Assembly: GCF_002257645.1 (NCBI RefSeq)
Contig: NZ_NQMO01000009.1
Location: 62,001-126,000 of the forward strand
DNA: 64,000 nucleotides
Source of the DNA: Paenibacillus sp. XY044
GTDB taxonomy: Bacteria > Bacillota > Bacilli > Paenibacillales > Paenibacillaceae
Direction of reading: 5' to 3'
Shown here: positions 53,329-61,766 of the stretch, piece after piece
How positions within the stretch are numbered: position 1 is the first letter of the stretch
How the letters are laid out: every line of letters starts with the position of its first letter
Notes under the pieces: generated by a model
Databases searched by the model: none
What the model saw: only the letters and a program-made list of their open reading frames with translations
What the model was told of the DNA's origin: nothing
Program-made: the position numbers and the translations under genes

Positions 53329-54630
53329 TTAACTTTGTTTTTGCGCGGGATCCATGATGAGCTTACTCCCCGGCTCCGCGGCCGCGGAGGAGTTTGCGGT
53401 CGTCAGAGTAACGATCACATACGATAAGCCGCCGGCAAGCATGGACATCACGGCCGTGGACAGGAACGGCGCAAACCGGTCGACGATCAGGCCGACCAAA
53501 GCGCCGACCACCCAAGCGGCAAAAGCGGAAATCCGCACCGTTCGGCTAATATCGGCTTCCCTGCGAAGGAAGAGCTGGTCGCAAAGGATGACCGCACCGA
53601 TCGGAGGCACGATGATGCCCAGTAAATTAAGCCAGTCGGTAAAATGGTTCCACGCCCCGGATACGGCGAGGATCGTGCCGATCACGCCAAGGACGACGGC
53701 CGTTCCCCGCATTTTTCGTCCTGTCAGGCTGGACCAGCCGACAGACGCGTTATAGAGGCAGTGGGCACAGACGCTGCCCAAATTAAGAAACAAGAGGAGT
53801 ACCGAAACGAAGGCGACCGCCCCACCTTTGCCGGCGATATACTGGAACAGGTCCGAATTCCGGCTTGCCGCGGCTGCAATCAGCCCGCCGAAAACCATGG
53901 CGATCATGCAGGCGAGCGGGAACGCCGTAAACGTAGCGGCCAGTGCCTGTTTCTTATTTCTGGACCAGCGGTTGAAGTCGGCGGCCATCGTTCCGGAATC
54001 GGCAAACAATGAGATGACCATCGTCACGGCTATGCCCATGCTGATCGTGCCCGTCCCTTTGAAGCCGGTGATGGAGGAGAATCCGCTGTTCGAGGTAGCG
54101 TCGTAGACGGCCCACAGTCCGATGAGGAAGAAAAACGGCGCCGAAACTGCCCCGATATAGGTGAGTGCTTTTACGCCGAAGAGGGTCAGGACGATATACA
54201 GCACGCCGGCGATTAACGTGATGAGGAGAGCGCTGCTGCCGAAAGCATCATGCATGCTGCTGCCCGTCAGGCCGGTTTGGACCGCAAACCAGCCGATGAC
54301 CAGCGTGGACAGCAGGCCCGATACGACGCGGGCACCTTTACTGCCAAAAGTAATGGCCGATTGAAGCGAGAAGTTGTATCCTTTATTCGCCGATAGCATA
54401 GCGAGGACGCCCACGTAACCAAACAAAATAAGATTCCCGATCAGAATGGACAGCATGCCGCTCCAGAATCCGAGTCCGCCGACGATGGCCGCCCCCGTAA
54501 CCGCGCTGGTCATGATCATCGGAAATCCGACCCAGACCAAGGACACGGAAAAAACGCTTTTGCGCGCCTCGACAGGAACCGCAGAGTTTTCGTACTCTTC
54601 TTCTAATATCTGATGCTCTTGTTCTCTCAT
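53329..54630 (-). CDS. NCS1-family nucleobase/cytosine-type permease
   Basis: A 433-residue membrane protein with about twelve helices, of the cytosine/purine/uracil/allantoin NCS1 family (CodB-like): VSLVWVGFPMIMTSAVTGAAIVGGLGFWSGMLSILIGNLI near the N-terminus and DSGTMAADFNRWSRNK in the fourth loop. In this operon the cargo is likely biuret or a related small amide (or a nucleobase); cytosine is less likely because no deaminase is present. ATG 54630 is preferred over 54639 and 54660 because of the AGGGG site 9 nt upstream. Confidence 0.88.
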   Translation of the reverse strand: MREQEHQILEEEYENSAVPVEARKSVFSVSLVWVGFPMIMTSAVTGAAIVGGLGFWSGMLSILIGNLILFGYVGVLAMLSANKGYNFSLQSAITFGSKGARVVSGLLSTLVIGWFAVQTGLTGSSMHDAFGSSALLITLIAGVLYIVLTLFGVKALTYIGAVSAPFFFLIGLWAVYDATSNSGFSSITGFKGTGTISMGIAVTMVISLFADSGTMAADFNRWSRNKKQALAATFTAFPLACMIAMVFGGLIAAAASRNSDLFQYIAGKGGAVAFVSVLLLFLNLGSVCAHCLYNASVGWSSLTGRKMRGTAVVLGVIGTILAVSGAWNHFTDWLNLLGIIVPPIGAVILCDQLFLRREADISRTVRISAFAAWVVGALVGLIVDRFAPFLSTAVMSMLAGGLSYVIVTLTTANSSAAAEPGSKLIMDPAQKQS

Positions 54631-54662
54631 CGAAATCATCCCCCTGAGTGGAATTCGCAAAT

Positions 54663-55364
54663 TTATACTGCGGTCTTCTTGTGAAGCTGTCTGAGGACGG
54701 CGATCACCGCTTCGGAGTCGGAGACGGCGCCGAAGACGCCGCCCTGCATCGTGACCATATGCAGTGCCGCCAGGTGATTGCCCGGGTCCGTCGCTCCGGT
54801 GCAGTCCTCAAGAATGACGCATTCATACCCGCGGTCATTCGCTTCCCGCATCGTCGTATGCACGCAAACGTCCGTCGTAATTCCCGTCAGAATGAGGTTG
54901 CGAATGCCCTTGGTCCGCAAAATCATATCGAGGTCCGTGGCGTAGAAGCAGCCTTTGCCAGGTTTGTCTAGTACGATTTCGCCCGGAAGTGGGGCCAATT
55001 CTTCGATAATGTTCCATCCCGGCTGATTGCGGACGAGAATCCGTCCCGCGGGCCCTTCGGAGCCGATTTCGGCACCGATTTGCTTGCTGCGCCATCTTTT
55101 GTTAGCCGGAAGGTCGGACAGATCCTCGCGGTGCCCTTCTCTCGTATGGATCACAGTAAGGCCGTCAATGCTGCGGGCACAGACAAGCAGCCGCTGAATT
55201 GGCCCAATCGCCCGCCGTGTCAAAGACAGGTCATAGCCCATTTGGTCCACGTAACCGCCTTTTCCGCAAAAATCAATCTGCATGTCAATAATGATCAGCG
55301 CCGTATTTTCGGCTCTCAAGTCTCCGTCAAACGGATAGGAATACGGTCTCGATTCCAGATGCAT
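54663..55364 (-). CDS. biuH: biuret amidohydrolase (isochorismatase-like cysteine hydrolase)
   Basis: A 233-residue cytoplasmic enzyme that hydrolyses biuret to allophanate and ammonia. It follows the family closely: TALIIIDMQIDFCGKGGYVD (Asp27), HTREGHREDLSDLPANKRWR, DKPGKGCFYATDL (Lys134) and GITTDVCVHTTMREANDRGYEC (Cys167) form the Asp-Lys-Cys triad. The invariant PANKRW and GATDPGNHLAA regions are present. ATG 55364 follows GAGGAG. It is the first gene, with a GlnR/TnrA-type box 72 bp upstream. Confidence 0.92.
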   Translation of the reverse strand: MHLESRPYSYPFDGDLRAENTALIIIDMQIDFCGKGGYVDQMGYDLSLTRRAIGPIQRLLVCARSIDGLTVIHTREGHREDLSDLPANKRWRSKQIGAEIGSEGPAGRILVRNQPGWNIIEELAPLPGEIVLDKPGKGCFYATDLDMILRTKGIRNLILTGITTDVCVHTTMREANDRGYECVILEDCTGATDPGNHLAALHMVTMQGGVFGAVSDSEAVIAVLRQLHKKTAV

Positions 55365-55435
55365 GATGTTCCACTCCTCGCAATAATGAAATACATCCAA
55401 TAACTAACATGTAATGTTACTTTAACTACATTATT

Positions 55436-55452
55436 TGTTATATTATATTACA
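55436..55452. promoter_or_regulatory. GlnR/TnrA box, proximal
   Basis: TGTTATATTATATTACA is an exact match to TGTNANAWWWTNTNACA, the TnrA/GlnR operator of Bacilli. It is 72 bp upstream of the biuH start, the usual activating position. Confidence 0.85.
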
Positions 55453-55613
55453 TGAAAATAAGAAAGTCACTGTAAACATTTCATAATAGATTTTCTTCTA
55501 TGGTGTGAATTGTTTACAATATCAGCGGAAAACAATGCAGTTAAAAGCCAAATTCCCCATCAAGTCAACCATATTAGCCGTTCATATAGTATTTTGAGAA
55601 TTATTAAACTCAT

Positions 55614-55646
55614 CACTTACATGTAATATAATATGACACGTAAGTG
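55614..55646. promoter_or_regulatory. GlnR/TnrA box, distal, inside a longer palindrome
   Basis: TGTAATATAATATGACA (55622-55638) is a second exact consensus match. It lies within CACTTAC...GTAAGTG, a longer inverted repeat (55614-55646). The centres of the two boxes are 186 bp apart. The 55453-55613 stretch is AT-rich and also has TGTAAAC/GTTTACA inverted pairs (near 55472 and 55510); no gene is seen there. Confidence 0.8.
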
Positions 55647-55670
55647 AATAAGGCTGAATATTAGCAAAAC

Positions 55671-55705
55671 AAAAAACCAGCTTCTATAAGAAGCTGGTTT
55701 TTTAT
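55671..55705 (-). terminator. rho-independent terminator of the flavin reductase operon
   Basis: AAAAAACCAGCTTC / GAAGCTGGTTTTTT with loop TATAA lies immediately after the stop codon at 55708. It isolates the quinone-stress operon from the biuret operon. Confidence 0.9.
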
Positions 55706-55707
55706 CT

Positions 55708-56316
55708 TTACTGCGGACGCTCAATCGTGAAAATGTCGCCGATTTGCGCGTAATGGTTGCCGGCCAGCCGGCTTACCGCTGCCAGACGCCGGGCGTCGAT
55801 CCTGCCGTTCTCGTACAGATCCTCCTGGATATGAAACTGAACGATTTTGCCGATAATGAAGTCGCATCCGTCAGAACCCGTTCCGCCGAGCTCAAGCGCA
55901 TGTTCGAGCACGCATTCCATCCGGATTTTGGCTTCGGCGACGCCCGGAACGGACACTTTCGTACTTTCGATCGTCGTCAGTCCGGCCTTTTCAATTTCGC
56001 TTTGGTCCGGAGGCAGCTTTGCGGCGGTTTCATTCACTTGCCGGACATTCTGCTCATCCACGATATGAACAACAAACTCTTTGAGATCGCGAATGTTTCT
56101 GGCCGTATCCTTGAGCTCTCCGCCCGTCCGCTGAATGGACAGTGATATCATCGGCGGATTGCTGGATACGATATTAAAATAGCTGAACGGCGCTCCGTTC
56201 AATACGCCATCCAGGGACTTCGTCGTCACAAACGCAATGGGTCTGGGAATGATGCTCCCAATCAGCAGTTTGTAATTATCCCTCTCCTTCTGGGCCAGAG
56301 GATCAATGGAAATCAT
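55708..56316 (-). CDS. flavin reductase-like FMN-binding protein
   Basis: A 202-residue protein of the flavin reductase/DIM6-NTAB family: LIGSIIPRPIAFVTTKSLDGVLNGAPFSYFNIVSSNPPMISLSI is the FMN-binding split barrel. GCDFIIGKIVQFHI and a C-terminal AVSRLAGNHYAQIGD finish the fold. Members reduce flavin or act directly on quinones and sulphur compounds. AAGGGG precedes the ATG. It lies 20 bp after mhqO in a stress operon. Confidence 0.88.
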   Translation of the reverse strand: MISIDPLAQKERDNYKLLIGSIIPRPIAFVTTKSLDGVLNGAPFSYFNIVSSNPPMISLSIQRTGGELKDTARNIRDLKEFVVHIVDEQNVRQVNETAAKLPPDQSEIEKAGLTTIESTKVSVPGVAEAKIRMECVLEHALELGGTGSDGCDFIIGKIVQFHIQEDLYENGRIDARRLAAVSRLAGNHYAQIGDIFTIERPQ

Positions 56317-56336
56317 GCGAATCGCCCCTTCCTAAA

Positions 56337-57275
56337 TTAGTCCAGCGTTCTGACTTCAAACGGAAGCAGAACCCGTTCAAGCTCGGCCCGATGAGGTTCG
56401 TATTGCGCCGGCAGCATCAACCGCTGTCCCATCGTTTCCAAAGACTCGTCATGGGCAAATCCTGGAGGATCCGTGGCGATTTCAAACAAGATTTCCCCGT
56501 GTTCTTTAAAATAAACGGCATTGAAATAGTTGCGGTCGCGCACATGCGTCACGTGATAGCCGTTGTCGGCGACATAGCTCTGCCAGTCCAACTGATCCTG
56601 GTCATCTTTGGCCCGCCAGGCGATATGGTGAACCGTCCCGACGCCCATTTGGCCGCGGCCTGACGATGTCAGCTTCAGATCGATGACGTTGCCGATATCC
56701 GCGGAAGAACGGTACCGGGCCAAATCTCCTTCTTTGCCGATGAGTTCCAAGCCCATTACCTTCTCCAGCAATTCCGCCGTCTGCTCCGAATGGGCAGAAT
56801 ACAAGGTCGCGCCGCCAAATCCTTTGATCGCTACGTCCGCAGTCACGCCGCCAAAGCTCCAGGAATTAGGCTCTCCTTCCTCCCGTTCGACGATTTCCAA
56901 ATGGAGTCCGTGCGGATCGTCAAACGTCAAGTACGTTTCGCCAAAGCGCTGCGTTTTTGTAAAAGGAACCTGCAACTGCTCCAGCCGTTTTTCCCAGAAG
57001 GGCATCGCACCCGCAGGCACAACATAAGAAGTCACTCCAACTTGGCCGTCACCAATCTTGCCCTGGTACGCGTTGGCCCAAGGGAAAAACGTAATGATCG
57101 TCCCCGGTTTGCCGCCTTCATTGCCAAAGTACAGATGATATGTACCCGGATCGTCGAAATTGACCGTTTTCTTCACCAGGCGAAGCCCCAATACGCCGGC
57201 GTAAAAATCGACATTCTCCTGCGGATGACCCACAATGGCCGTAATATGGTGAATTCCCATCGTTTTTTTATTCAT
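56337..57275 (-). CDS. mhqO: ring-cleaving dioxygenase of the MhqO/VOC type
   Basis: A 312-residue glyoxalase-fold protein with two VOC repeats. The N-terminal half (MGIHHITAIVGHPQENVDFYAGVLGLRLVKKTVNFDDPGTYHLYFG) carries His7/His8 metal ligands. The second (HHIAWRAKDDQD and GEILFEIATDPPGF) holds the His and Glu of the other site. Bacillus MhqO/MhqA-type enzymes open hydroquinone or catechol rings in the electrophile response. It is adjacent to the MarR-type repressor. Confidence 0.85.
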   Translation of the reverse strand: MNKKTMGIHHITAIVGHPQENVDFYAGVLGLRLVKKTVNFDDPGTYHLYFGNEGGKPGTIITFFPWANAYQGKIGDGQVGVTSYVVPAGAMPFWEKRLEQLQVPFTKTQRFGETYLTFDDPHGLHLEIVEREEGEPNSWSFGGVTADVAIKGFGGATLYSAHSEQTAELLEKVMGLELIGKEGDLARYRSSADIGNVIDLKLTSSGRGQMGVGTVHHIAWRAKDDQDQLDWQSYVADNGYHVTHVRDRNYFNAVYFKEHGEILFEIATDPPGFAHDESLETMGQRLMLPAQYEPHRAELERVLLPFEVRTLD

Positions 57276-57308
57276 TTTAATTCCTCCCGTTTTTTGGATG
57301 TATTGATT

Positions 57309-57743
57309 TTAAATTTGTGCGTGAAGCTGATGCTTGACTTTTCCGAGCAGCTGTATGAATGTGTCCGTCTCCTCTTCCGACAGTGATCCGAACAGGTGCT
57401 CAACCCGTTCCCGGTGTCTCGGCATGATGGATTGCATGAACTCCTCCCCTTCGCGGGTAAGAACCAGGTGGATGACCCGGCGATCGTCCGGACACGGCAT
57501 CCGTTTGAGCATGTTCTTGCGCTCCAGCTTATCGATCACATAAGTCATGGATCCGCTTGACACCAAAATGCGCTGCGCGACTTCGTGGATCGTCTGTTTG
57601 CCATGGAAGTAGAGGACTTCCAGTACTGAAAATTCCGTAACATGAAGGTCGGTTTTCGCGAGTTCGGCTCTTATGCATTCCTGGATTTCTTTAGAAGTCT
57701 GCATTAACGCCAGGTACGCCTTATTTTTGCAAGTGGTTTGCAT
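57309..57743 (-). CDS. mhqR: MarR-family repressor, MhqR-like
   Basis: A 144-residue winged-helix repressor. LHVTEFSVLEVLYFHGKQTIHEVAQRILVSSGSMTYVIDKLERKNMLKRMPCPDDRRVIHLVLTREG is the MarR DNA-binding core. The (T/S)EFxVLExLYHxGxQ and SSxSMTYVIDKLE segments resemble B. subtilis MhqR, which represses ring-cleavage genes until quinones appear. ATG 57743 follows GGAGGAG. It is followed by mhqO and the flavin reductase on the same strand, an autoregulated operon. Confidence 0.85.
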   Translation of the reverse strand: MQTTCKNKAYLALMQTSKEIQECIRAELAKTDLHVTEFSVLEVLYFHGKQTIHEVAQRILVSSGSMTYVIDKLERKNMLKRMPCPDDRRVIHLVLTREGEEFMQSIMPRHRERVEHLFGSLSEEETDTFIQLLGKVKHQLHAQI

Positions 57744-57777
57744 CGGATCTCCTCCCTTCAAAAACCTTAAAATTATT

Positions 57778-57795
57778 TGTCTTTAATTTGAGATA
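57778..57795. promoter_or_regulatory. MhqR-type operator
   Basis: TATCTC AAATTA AAGACA (minus strand) matches the palindrome TATCTC-N6-GAGATA with two mismatches, 35 bp before mhqR. Confidence 0.5.
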
Positions 57796-57891
57796 TTTGA
57801 TTATGAGACAATTCTATGCCTAAAACGGATCGGTGTCAACCCCTTTTTTTCGCTATTCTGCACCATCTCTTCCGTTCCTTATTTCACGGTT

Positions 57892-58989
57892 CTAGAGGGT
57901 TTGTCCGGAATTGATTATTTTTAAATCGACATTGCATTTTACGGTAAGGTGAGAATACTCTTCGTACCAGTCAAGTTTCTTCCATGCCGGATAACTCATA
58001 CTGTTGCGCACATAAGCGCCTATCCCGATACTGTCCACCTTGTTATCCTGCATAAACTTGATCATCTCTTCGGCTCTTCTCTCTACATGTCTGGCAGCCT
58101 GCTGCAATAATCGATTTCGGTCCTCATCATTGTGCAGCTTCAACTTTCCGATATACTCCAGTACAGATCCGGACGCCTTGATGTTAATCATGACCACAGG
58201 TTTACCCTGTTTGTCGTGAACAATATCGACCGTTCGGTTGCTTTTCAGAGAAGTAAACGTGAGCAGCTCTTTATGCTTTCCTTCCGCGACCAGATGGATC
58301 GTCATATCTGCATGCCGCAGATTATGCCGTAACAACGCCAATATATGCAAATCATCCGGTTTGATCCTGGTAATGTATCTGTCCCCTCGAAACAGACCCA
58401 CGCCGGAGACCGCAATCGTATCTCCCGCGTCTTTGATGATGGGCGCGATCGGATCAATTCCGTCATCGTAATAATCCCGTATGAATTCGTACAGCGTAGC
58501 CTCAGGCACCGTCTGATACGAAGCTTCCTTATCCAGTAAAGTGTATATGTACCGGTCGGTTCTGGGGTGCTCCTTGTAATTTTTTTTAAGTAATTCATAG
58601 GCATCCCCATCAGCCAGAGTAATCTTGACTTTAGGTGGAATCGACGGGTCCCGGCTCAGCGTATCCATTTGGTTCAAAAGGCCGTTTTCGGCTAAGGGCA
58701 GGCTAAAGAGAAGGTTGCGCAATTGGCCGTTAACCAATAGGAGACTGGTTTGTCTGACCAATTTGGGTTGAGAGTCTTTACTGCTGTGCGCAATGGCTTG
58801 CAGCACTTCCCGGTCCGTCTTTGAGTTCGGGTCTGCCTTCGGGACGCTCAGCCCGATTTTAAAATTGTGGTCCGGCAAAAGATCGTAGCTGATCGTATGG
58901 CAAAATCCCGTTCTCTCCAATATGTGCTGATCGCCGCATCCCGTAAGCACGGCAAGGGTCAACAATAATCCGGACCATCTTTTGTTCAT
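57892..58989 (-). CDS. spore germination receptor C subunit, lipoprotein (second operon)
   Basis: A 365-residue lipoprotein. Signal peptide NKRWSGLLLTLAVLTGC with lipobox LTGC precedes a GerC-like fold (NFKIGLSVPKADPN, VSGVGLFRGDRYI, DWYEEYSHLTVKCNVDLKIINSG). The usual WDxxEIxxxxxV start is altered to QHILERTGFCHTISYDL, so it belongs to a divergent clade. Its start overlaps the stop of the B subunit gene by 4 bp. It is the last gene of the second receptor. Confidence 0.85.
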   Translation of the reverse strand: MNKRWSGLLLTLAVLTGCGDQHILERTGFCHTISYDLLPDHNFKIGLSVPKADPNSKTDREVLQAIAHSSKDSQPKLVRQTSLLLVNGQLRNLLFSLPLAENGLLNQMDTLSRDPSIPPKVKITLADGDAYELLKKNYKEHPRTDRYIYTLLDKEASYQTVPEATLYEFIRDYYDDGIDPIAPIIKDAGDTIAVSGVGLFRGDRYITRIKPDDLHILALLRHNLRHADMTIHLVAEGKHKELLTFTSLKSNRTVDIVHDKQGKPVVMINIKASGSVLEYIGKLKLHNDEDRNRLLQQAARHVERRAEEMIKFMQDNKVDSIGIGAYVRNSMSYPAWKKLDWYEEYSHLTVKCNVDLKIINSGQTL

Positions 58990-60071
58990 GGTTGTAACTC
59001 ACCTCTGCTTCGTTGAATAAGCAACAACAGGATTAGGGCAATCGGGAAGCCGAAAGCAAAACCGATTTCGATGTATCCTGCGTATTGCAGCCACCTTTGG
59101 GCTTCCATCAGCACTTTCGGGATAAAGGAGATCATATAGCCGAACAAAATAATCACAAAACTTAATACCGCATTTTTTAATTTAGGGAACATCCTTTTTC
59201 CGACCTCAACGGCAGCCCAGCTATTCATCGCCGTCGTGATCATGGTCGTAAATAAAAGAAAACCGTAGAGCAGATTCTCGATGCGTTCAATAAGCGGTAG
59301 GTGAACATAAGCAAACAAGTTTAAAATAGGGTACTGCAATACCTTCAATTGGCCTAAACTGAAAAAACCGAAGGATATGAATGAGATGAATACATAAGAG
59401 ATCGTCACCATCCCGCTGCTTACAAATGCCGACCGCATTAAGTGCGTTTTTTTATCCGAGTATGGAAATAGCAGTATCGTCAGCTCATATCCGAGAAATG
59501 CAGGGTACGCATCGAAAAACCCTTTGATCTTATCCGGATTTCCGCCTTGAAAGATGAAAGGGGTTAGCCTGGTCAACCTCACGTCATGGTAGAAAAAAAG
59601 AAATAAAAAGAGGATCCACACCGTGATGATATAAAAAATAGTCGAAACTTTGGCAATATTGTATATTTCTTTATTAATTAACAAGTAGGCGAGCGCACAA
59701 AAAGTAAACATAAAGACCATCGGGTTGGTGGAGGAAAATGCGATAATTTGAAAGATAAGAATGTACTCCTTCGCAGCTAAACAGCCGATCGTTACCCAGA
59801 AACAACATAAAAAAAGGTATATCGGGAACAGAAGGACTTTGGAAATCGACCGTTCCATCATTTCGAGCACGGATTTCCCTTTGGCAAGCCGGTAAACGAC
59901 AGCGATAATAGCTGTATTTAAAAACACAACCGGCGCCAAGATGAGTATCGCGAGCCAGCCGTTCGTTCCAAAATGCTGGGCCAGCAATCGGGGAAGACTA
60001 AAACTGTATACACCTACTTGCGTCATATAAATTAATATAGTGACATGAAACGCAGATAACTTCTCCTTCAT
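58986..60071 (-). CDS. spore germination receptor B subunit (second operon)
   Basis: A 361-residue membrane protein with ten predicted helices: LSAFHVTILIYMTQVGVYSFSLPRLLAQHFGTNGWLAILI at the N-terminus and LLFPYSDKKTHLMRSAFVS in the middle are typical of GerB. It would bind a germinant different from that of the first operon; sequence similarity between the two B subunits is low by eye. GTAGG precedes the ATG, and it lies 10 bp after the A subunit. Confidence 0.9.
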   Translation of the reverse strand: MKEKLSAFHVTILIYMTQVGVYSFSLPRLLAQHFGTNGWLAILILAPVVFLNTAIIAVVYRLAKGKSVLEMMERSISKVLLFPIYLFLCCFWVTIGCLAAKEYILIFQIIAFSSTNPMVFMFTFCALAYLLINKEIYNIAKVSTIFYIITVWILFLFLFFYHDVRLTRLTPFIFQGGNPDKIKGFFDAYPAFLGYELTILLFPYSDKKTHLMRSAFVSSGMVTISYVFISFISFGFFSLGQLKVLQYPILNLFAYVHLPLIERIENLLYGFLLFTTMITTAMNSWAAVEVGKRMFPKLKNAVLSFVIILFGYMISFIPKVLMEAQRWLQYAGYIEIGFAFGFPIALILLLLIQRSRGELQP

Positions 60072-60081
60072 GAGCCGTCAC

Positions 60082-61575
60082 CTACTTTCTGGGCTTTTGT
60101 CTTACCCGGTTTGGAGTCTTGGTTTGCGAAGGTCTTTCGTCAAGGACGGAAAATGGAGCCCGAATAAACGTATCTTTCCAATCCCTGAACTTAAAAGGAC
60201 TAACCGGGGTTAAATATGACGAGCCGAGGCTCAATACTCCCCCCAGATGGATAATGATCGCCGTGAATCCGACCGCAATTCCAAAATTCCCCCAAATCCC
60301 CGCCAAAACAATGATCCCGAAACGAATGATTCGTATCGATCCGCTCATGGCATAACTGGGAATAACAAAAGAGGAAATCGCAGAGATCGCCACGGCGATG
60401 ATTAAAATATTGCTCGTGAGACCGGCCTGAACGGCTGCCTGTCCAATGACGATCCCCCCGACGATACCGATGGTTTGTCCAATTTTCGTTGGTAACCGGG
60501 CGCCGGCTTCTCTCAGCAGCTCGATCGTGGTTTCCATGAGCAGGGCTTCGTATAAAGGAGGAAAGGGTACTCTGCTTCTGGATTCCGTTAACGGGATCAG
60601 CAGATTTTCAGGAATCATCTCATAATGATACGTCGTAACGGAAACGTATAGGGCGGTGAAGGCCACCGTGATGATAAAGGCAATAAATCGGAGAAAGCGA
60701 ATCCCTGTGCCGACCATCCATCTTTGATAGTAATCATCCGAGGAAGAAAAAAATTCGAACACGGATGTAGGTGCACTAAAAGCCGAGGGGCTTCCGTCGC
60801 AAATACCGACGACCTTTCCAGCAACCAATTTGGATGCAATCGCGTCCGGACGTTCCGAAGTCATGAATTGGGGAAACACGGATTTCGGACTATCTTCTAT
60901 GCATTGAATGAGCATCGAGGTGTCATACATCGCATCCATTTCAATGGCTTTAATTCTGCGGATCGCCTCATGGACGTAATCCATGTTTGCGATTCCCTCG
61001 ATGTAAAGGATAAAGACGTCCGTTTTGGTGATTTCCCCAGCGGATAACCGGATCACTTTCAAATGTGAGCTTCGAATCCGGCTGCGAATCAGCGCCAGGT
61101 TGGTTCCCGCACGTTCGGTAAAAGCATCATGGGGACCGGTAATGACGGTCTCCGTTTCCGATTGGGTAACGGCGCGCGATTCTGGGCCAAATACATCCAC
61201 TAAATAGGCGGATTGCCCGTAGAAGACTGCTACCTGCCCGGAAAGAATCCCTTTAATGATTTGCTTACTGTCTTCATTTTTTGAAAACTGGCTTTGCTCC
61301 AACAAGTCGGACACTTCATCTTCACCAGCTTGCAGCAACGGGTTCAATACGTCCCGGGTCAGTTTGTCCATGTCCATCATGAGACTAAAATAAACGATAT
61401 CAACGTGAATGTTCGGATAGGTTCGGTGCACCAGATCCGCACAATCGTCAAATTGGTCCAGCGTATGTTTAAGGGTTGGTTGTTCGTTGATTTCAGGGTA
61501 TGACGTGACGATCGCTTCTTGCGGATTAGATTCATCCTTGAGCATGGCCTTCCATACTTGCTTGAAAAATGACAT
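60082..61575 (-). CDS. spore germination receptor A subunit (second operon)
   Basis: A 497-residue protein with an N-terminal soluble domain, GPHDAFTERAGTNLALIRSRIRSSHLKV, and five or six membrane helices (SVTTYHYEMIPENLLIPLTESRSRVPFPPLYEALLME, ELLREAGARLPTKIGQTIGIVGGIVIGQAAVQAG). The C-terminal tail is rich in Lys/Arg/Pro. ATG 61575 is chosen because AAGGGGA is 7 nt upstream. Operon order is A-B-C, unlike the first. Confidence 0.92.
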   Translation of the reverse strand: MSFFKQVWKAMLKDESNPQEAIVTSYPEINEQPTLKHTLDQFDDCADLVHRTYPNIHVDIVYFSLMMDMDKLTRDVLNPLLQAGEDEVSDLLEQSQFSKNEDSKQIIKGILSGQVAVFYGQSAYLVDVFGPESRAVTQSETETVITGPHDAFTERAGTNLALIRSRIRSSHLKVIRLSAGEITKTDVFILYIEGIANMDYVHEAIRRIKAIEMDAMYDTSMLIQCIEDSPKSVFPQFMTSERPDAIASKLVAGKVVGICDGSPSAFSAPTSVFEFFSSSDDYYQRWMVGTGIRFLRFIAFIITVAFTALYVSVTTYHYEMIPENLLIPLTESRSRVPFPPLYEALLMETTIELLREAGARLPTKIGQTIGIVGGIVIGQAAVQAGLTSNILIIAVAISAISSFVIPSYAMSGSIRIIRFGIIVLAGIWGNFGIAVGFTAIIIHLGGVLSLGSSYLTPVSPFKFRDWKDTFIRAPFSVLDERPSQTKTPNRVRQKPRK

Positions 61576-61694
61576 TTGTCGGTCCCCTTGCATCACGGTT
61601 TATGAATCTTTCTCATCATTTTCGCCATTTCGCGGAGCCCATATACTTGAGAATCGTTGTCCACGATTGTATGCGCGAAGGACGGCCATATGCG

Positions 61695-61750
61695 AAAAGC
61701 TCCTCTTCGAGACGGCTGCACAAGGGCTGTGCAGCCGCAGGAAGAGGAGC
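61695..61750 (-). terminator. very long hairpin, probable terminator of the truncated sensor gene
   Basis: GCTCCTCTTC pairs with GAAGAGGAGC and, nested inside, CGGCTGCACA pairs with TGTGCAGCCG (5-nt apex loop). On the minus strand it is followed by TTTTCGC. It is a 20-bp two-segment stem just downstream of the truncated gene. Confidence 0.65.
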
Positions 61751-61766
61751 AGATCCTGCCGTTTTT

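Noticed and set aside
55472..55520. TGTAAAC / GTTTACA inverted pairs between the two GlnR/TnrA boxes
   Set aside because: Resemble half sites only; no full consensus match, so not called as a third box.
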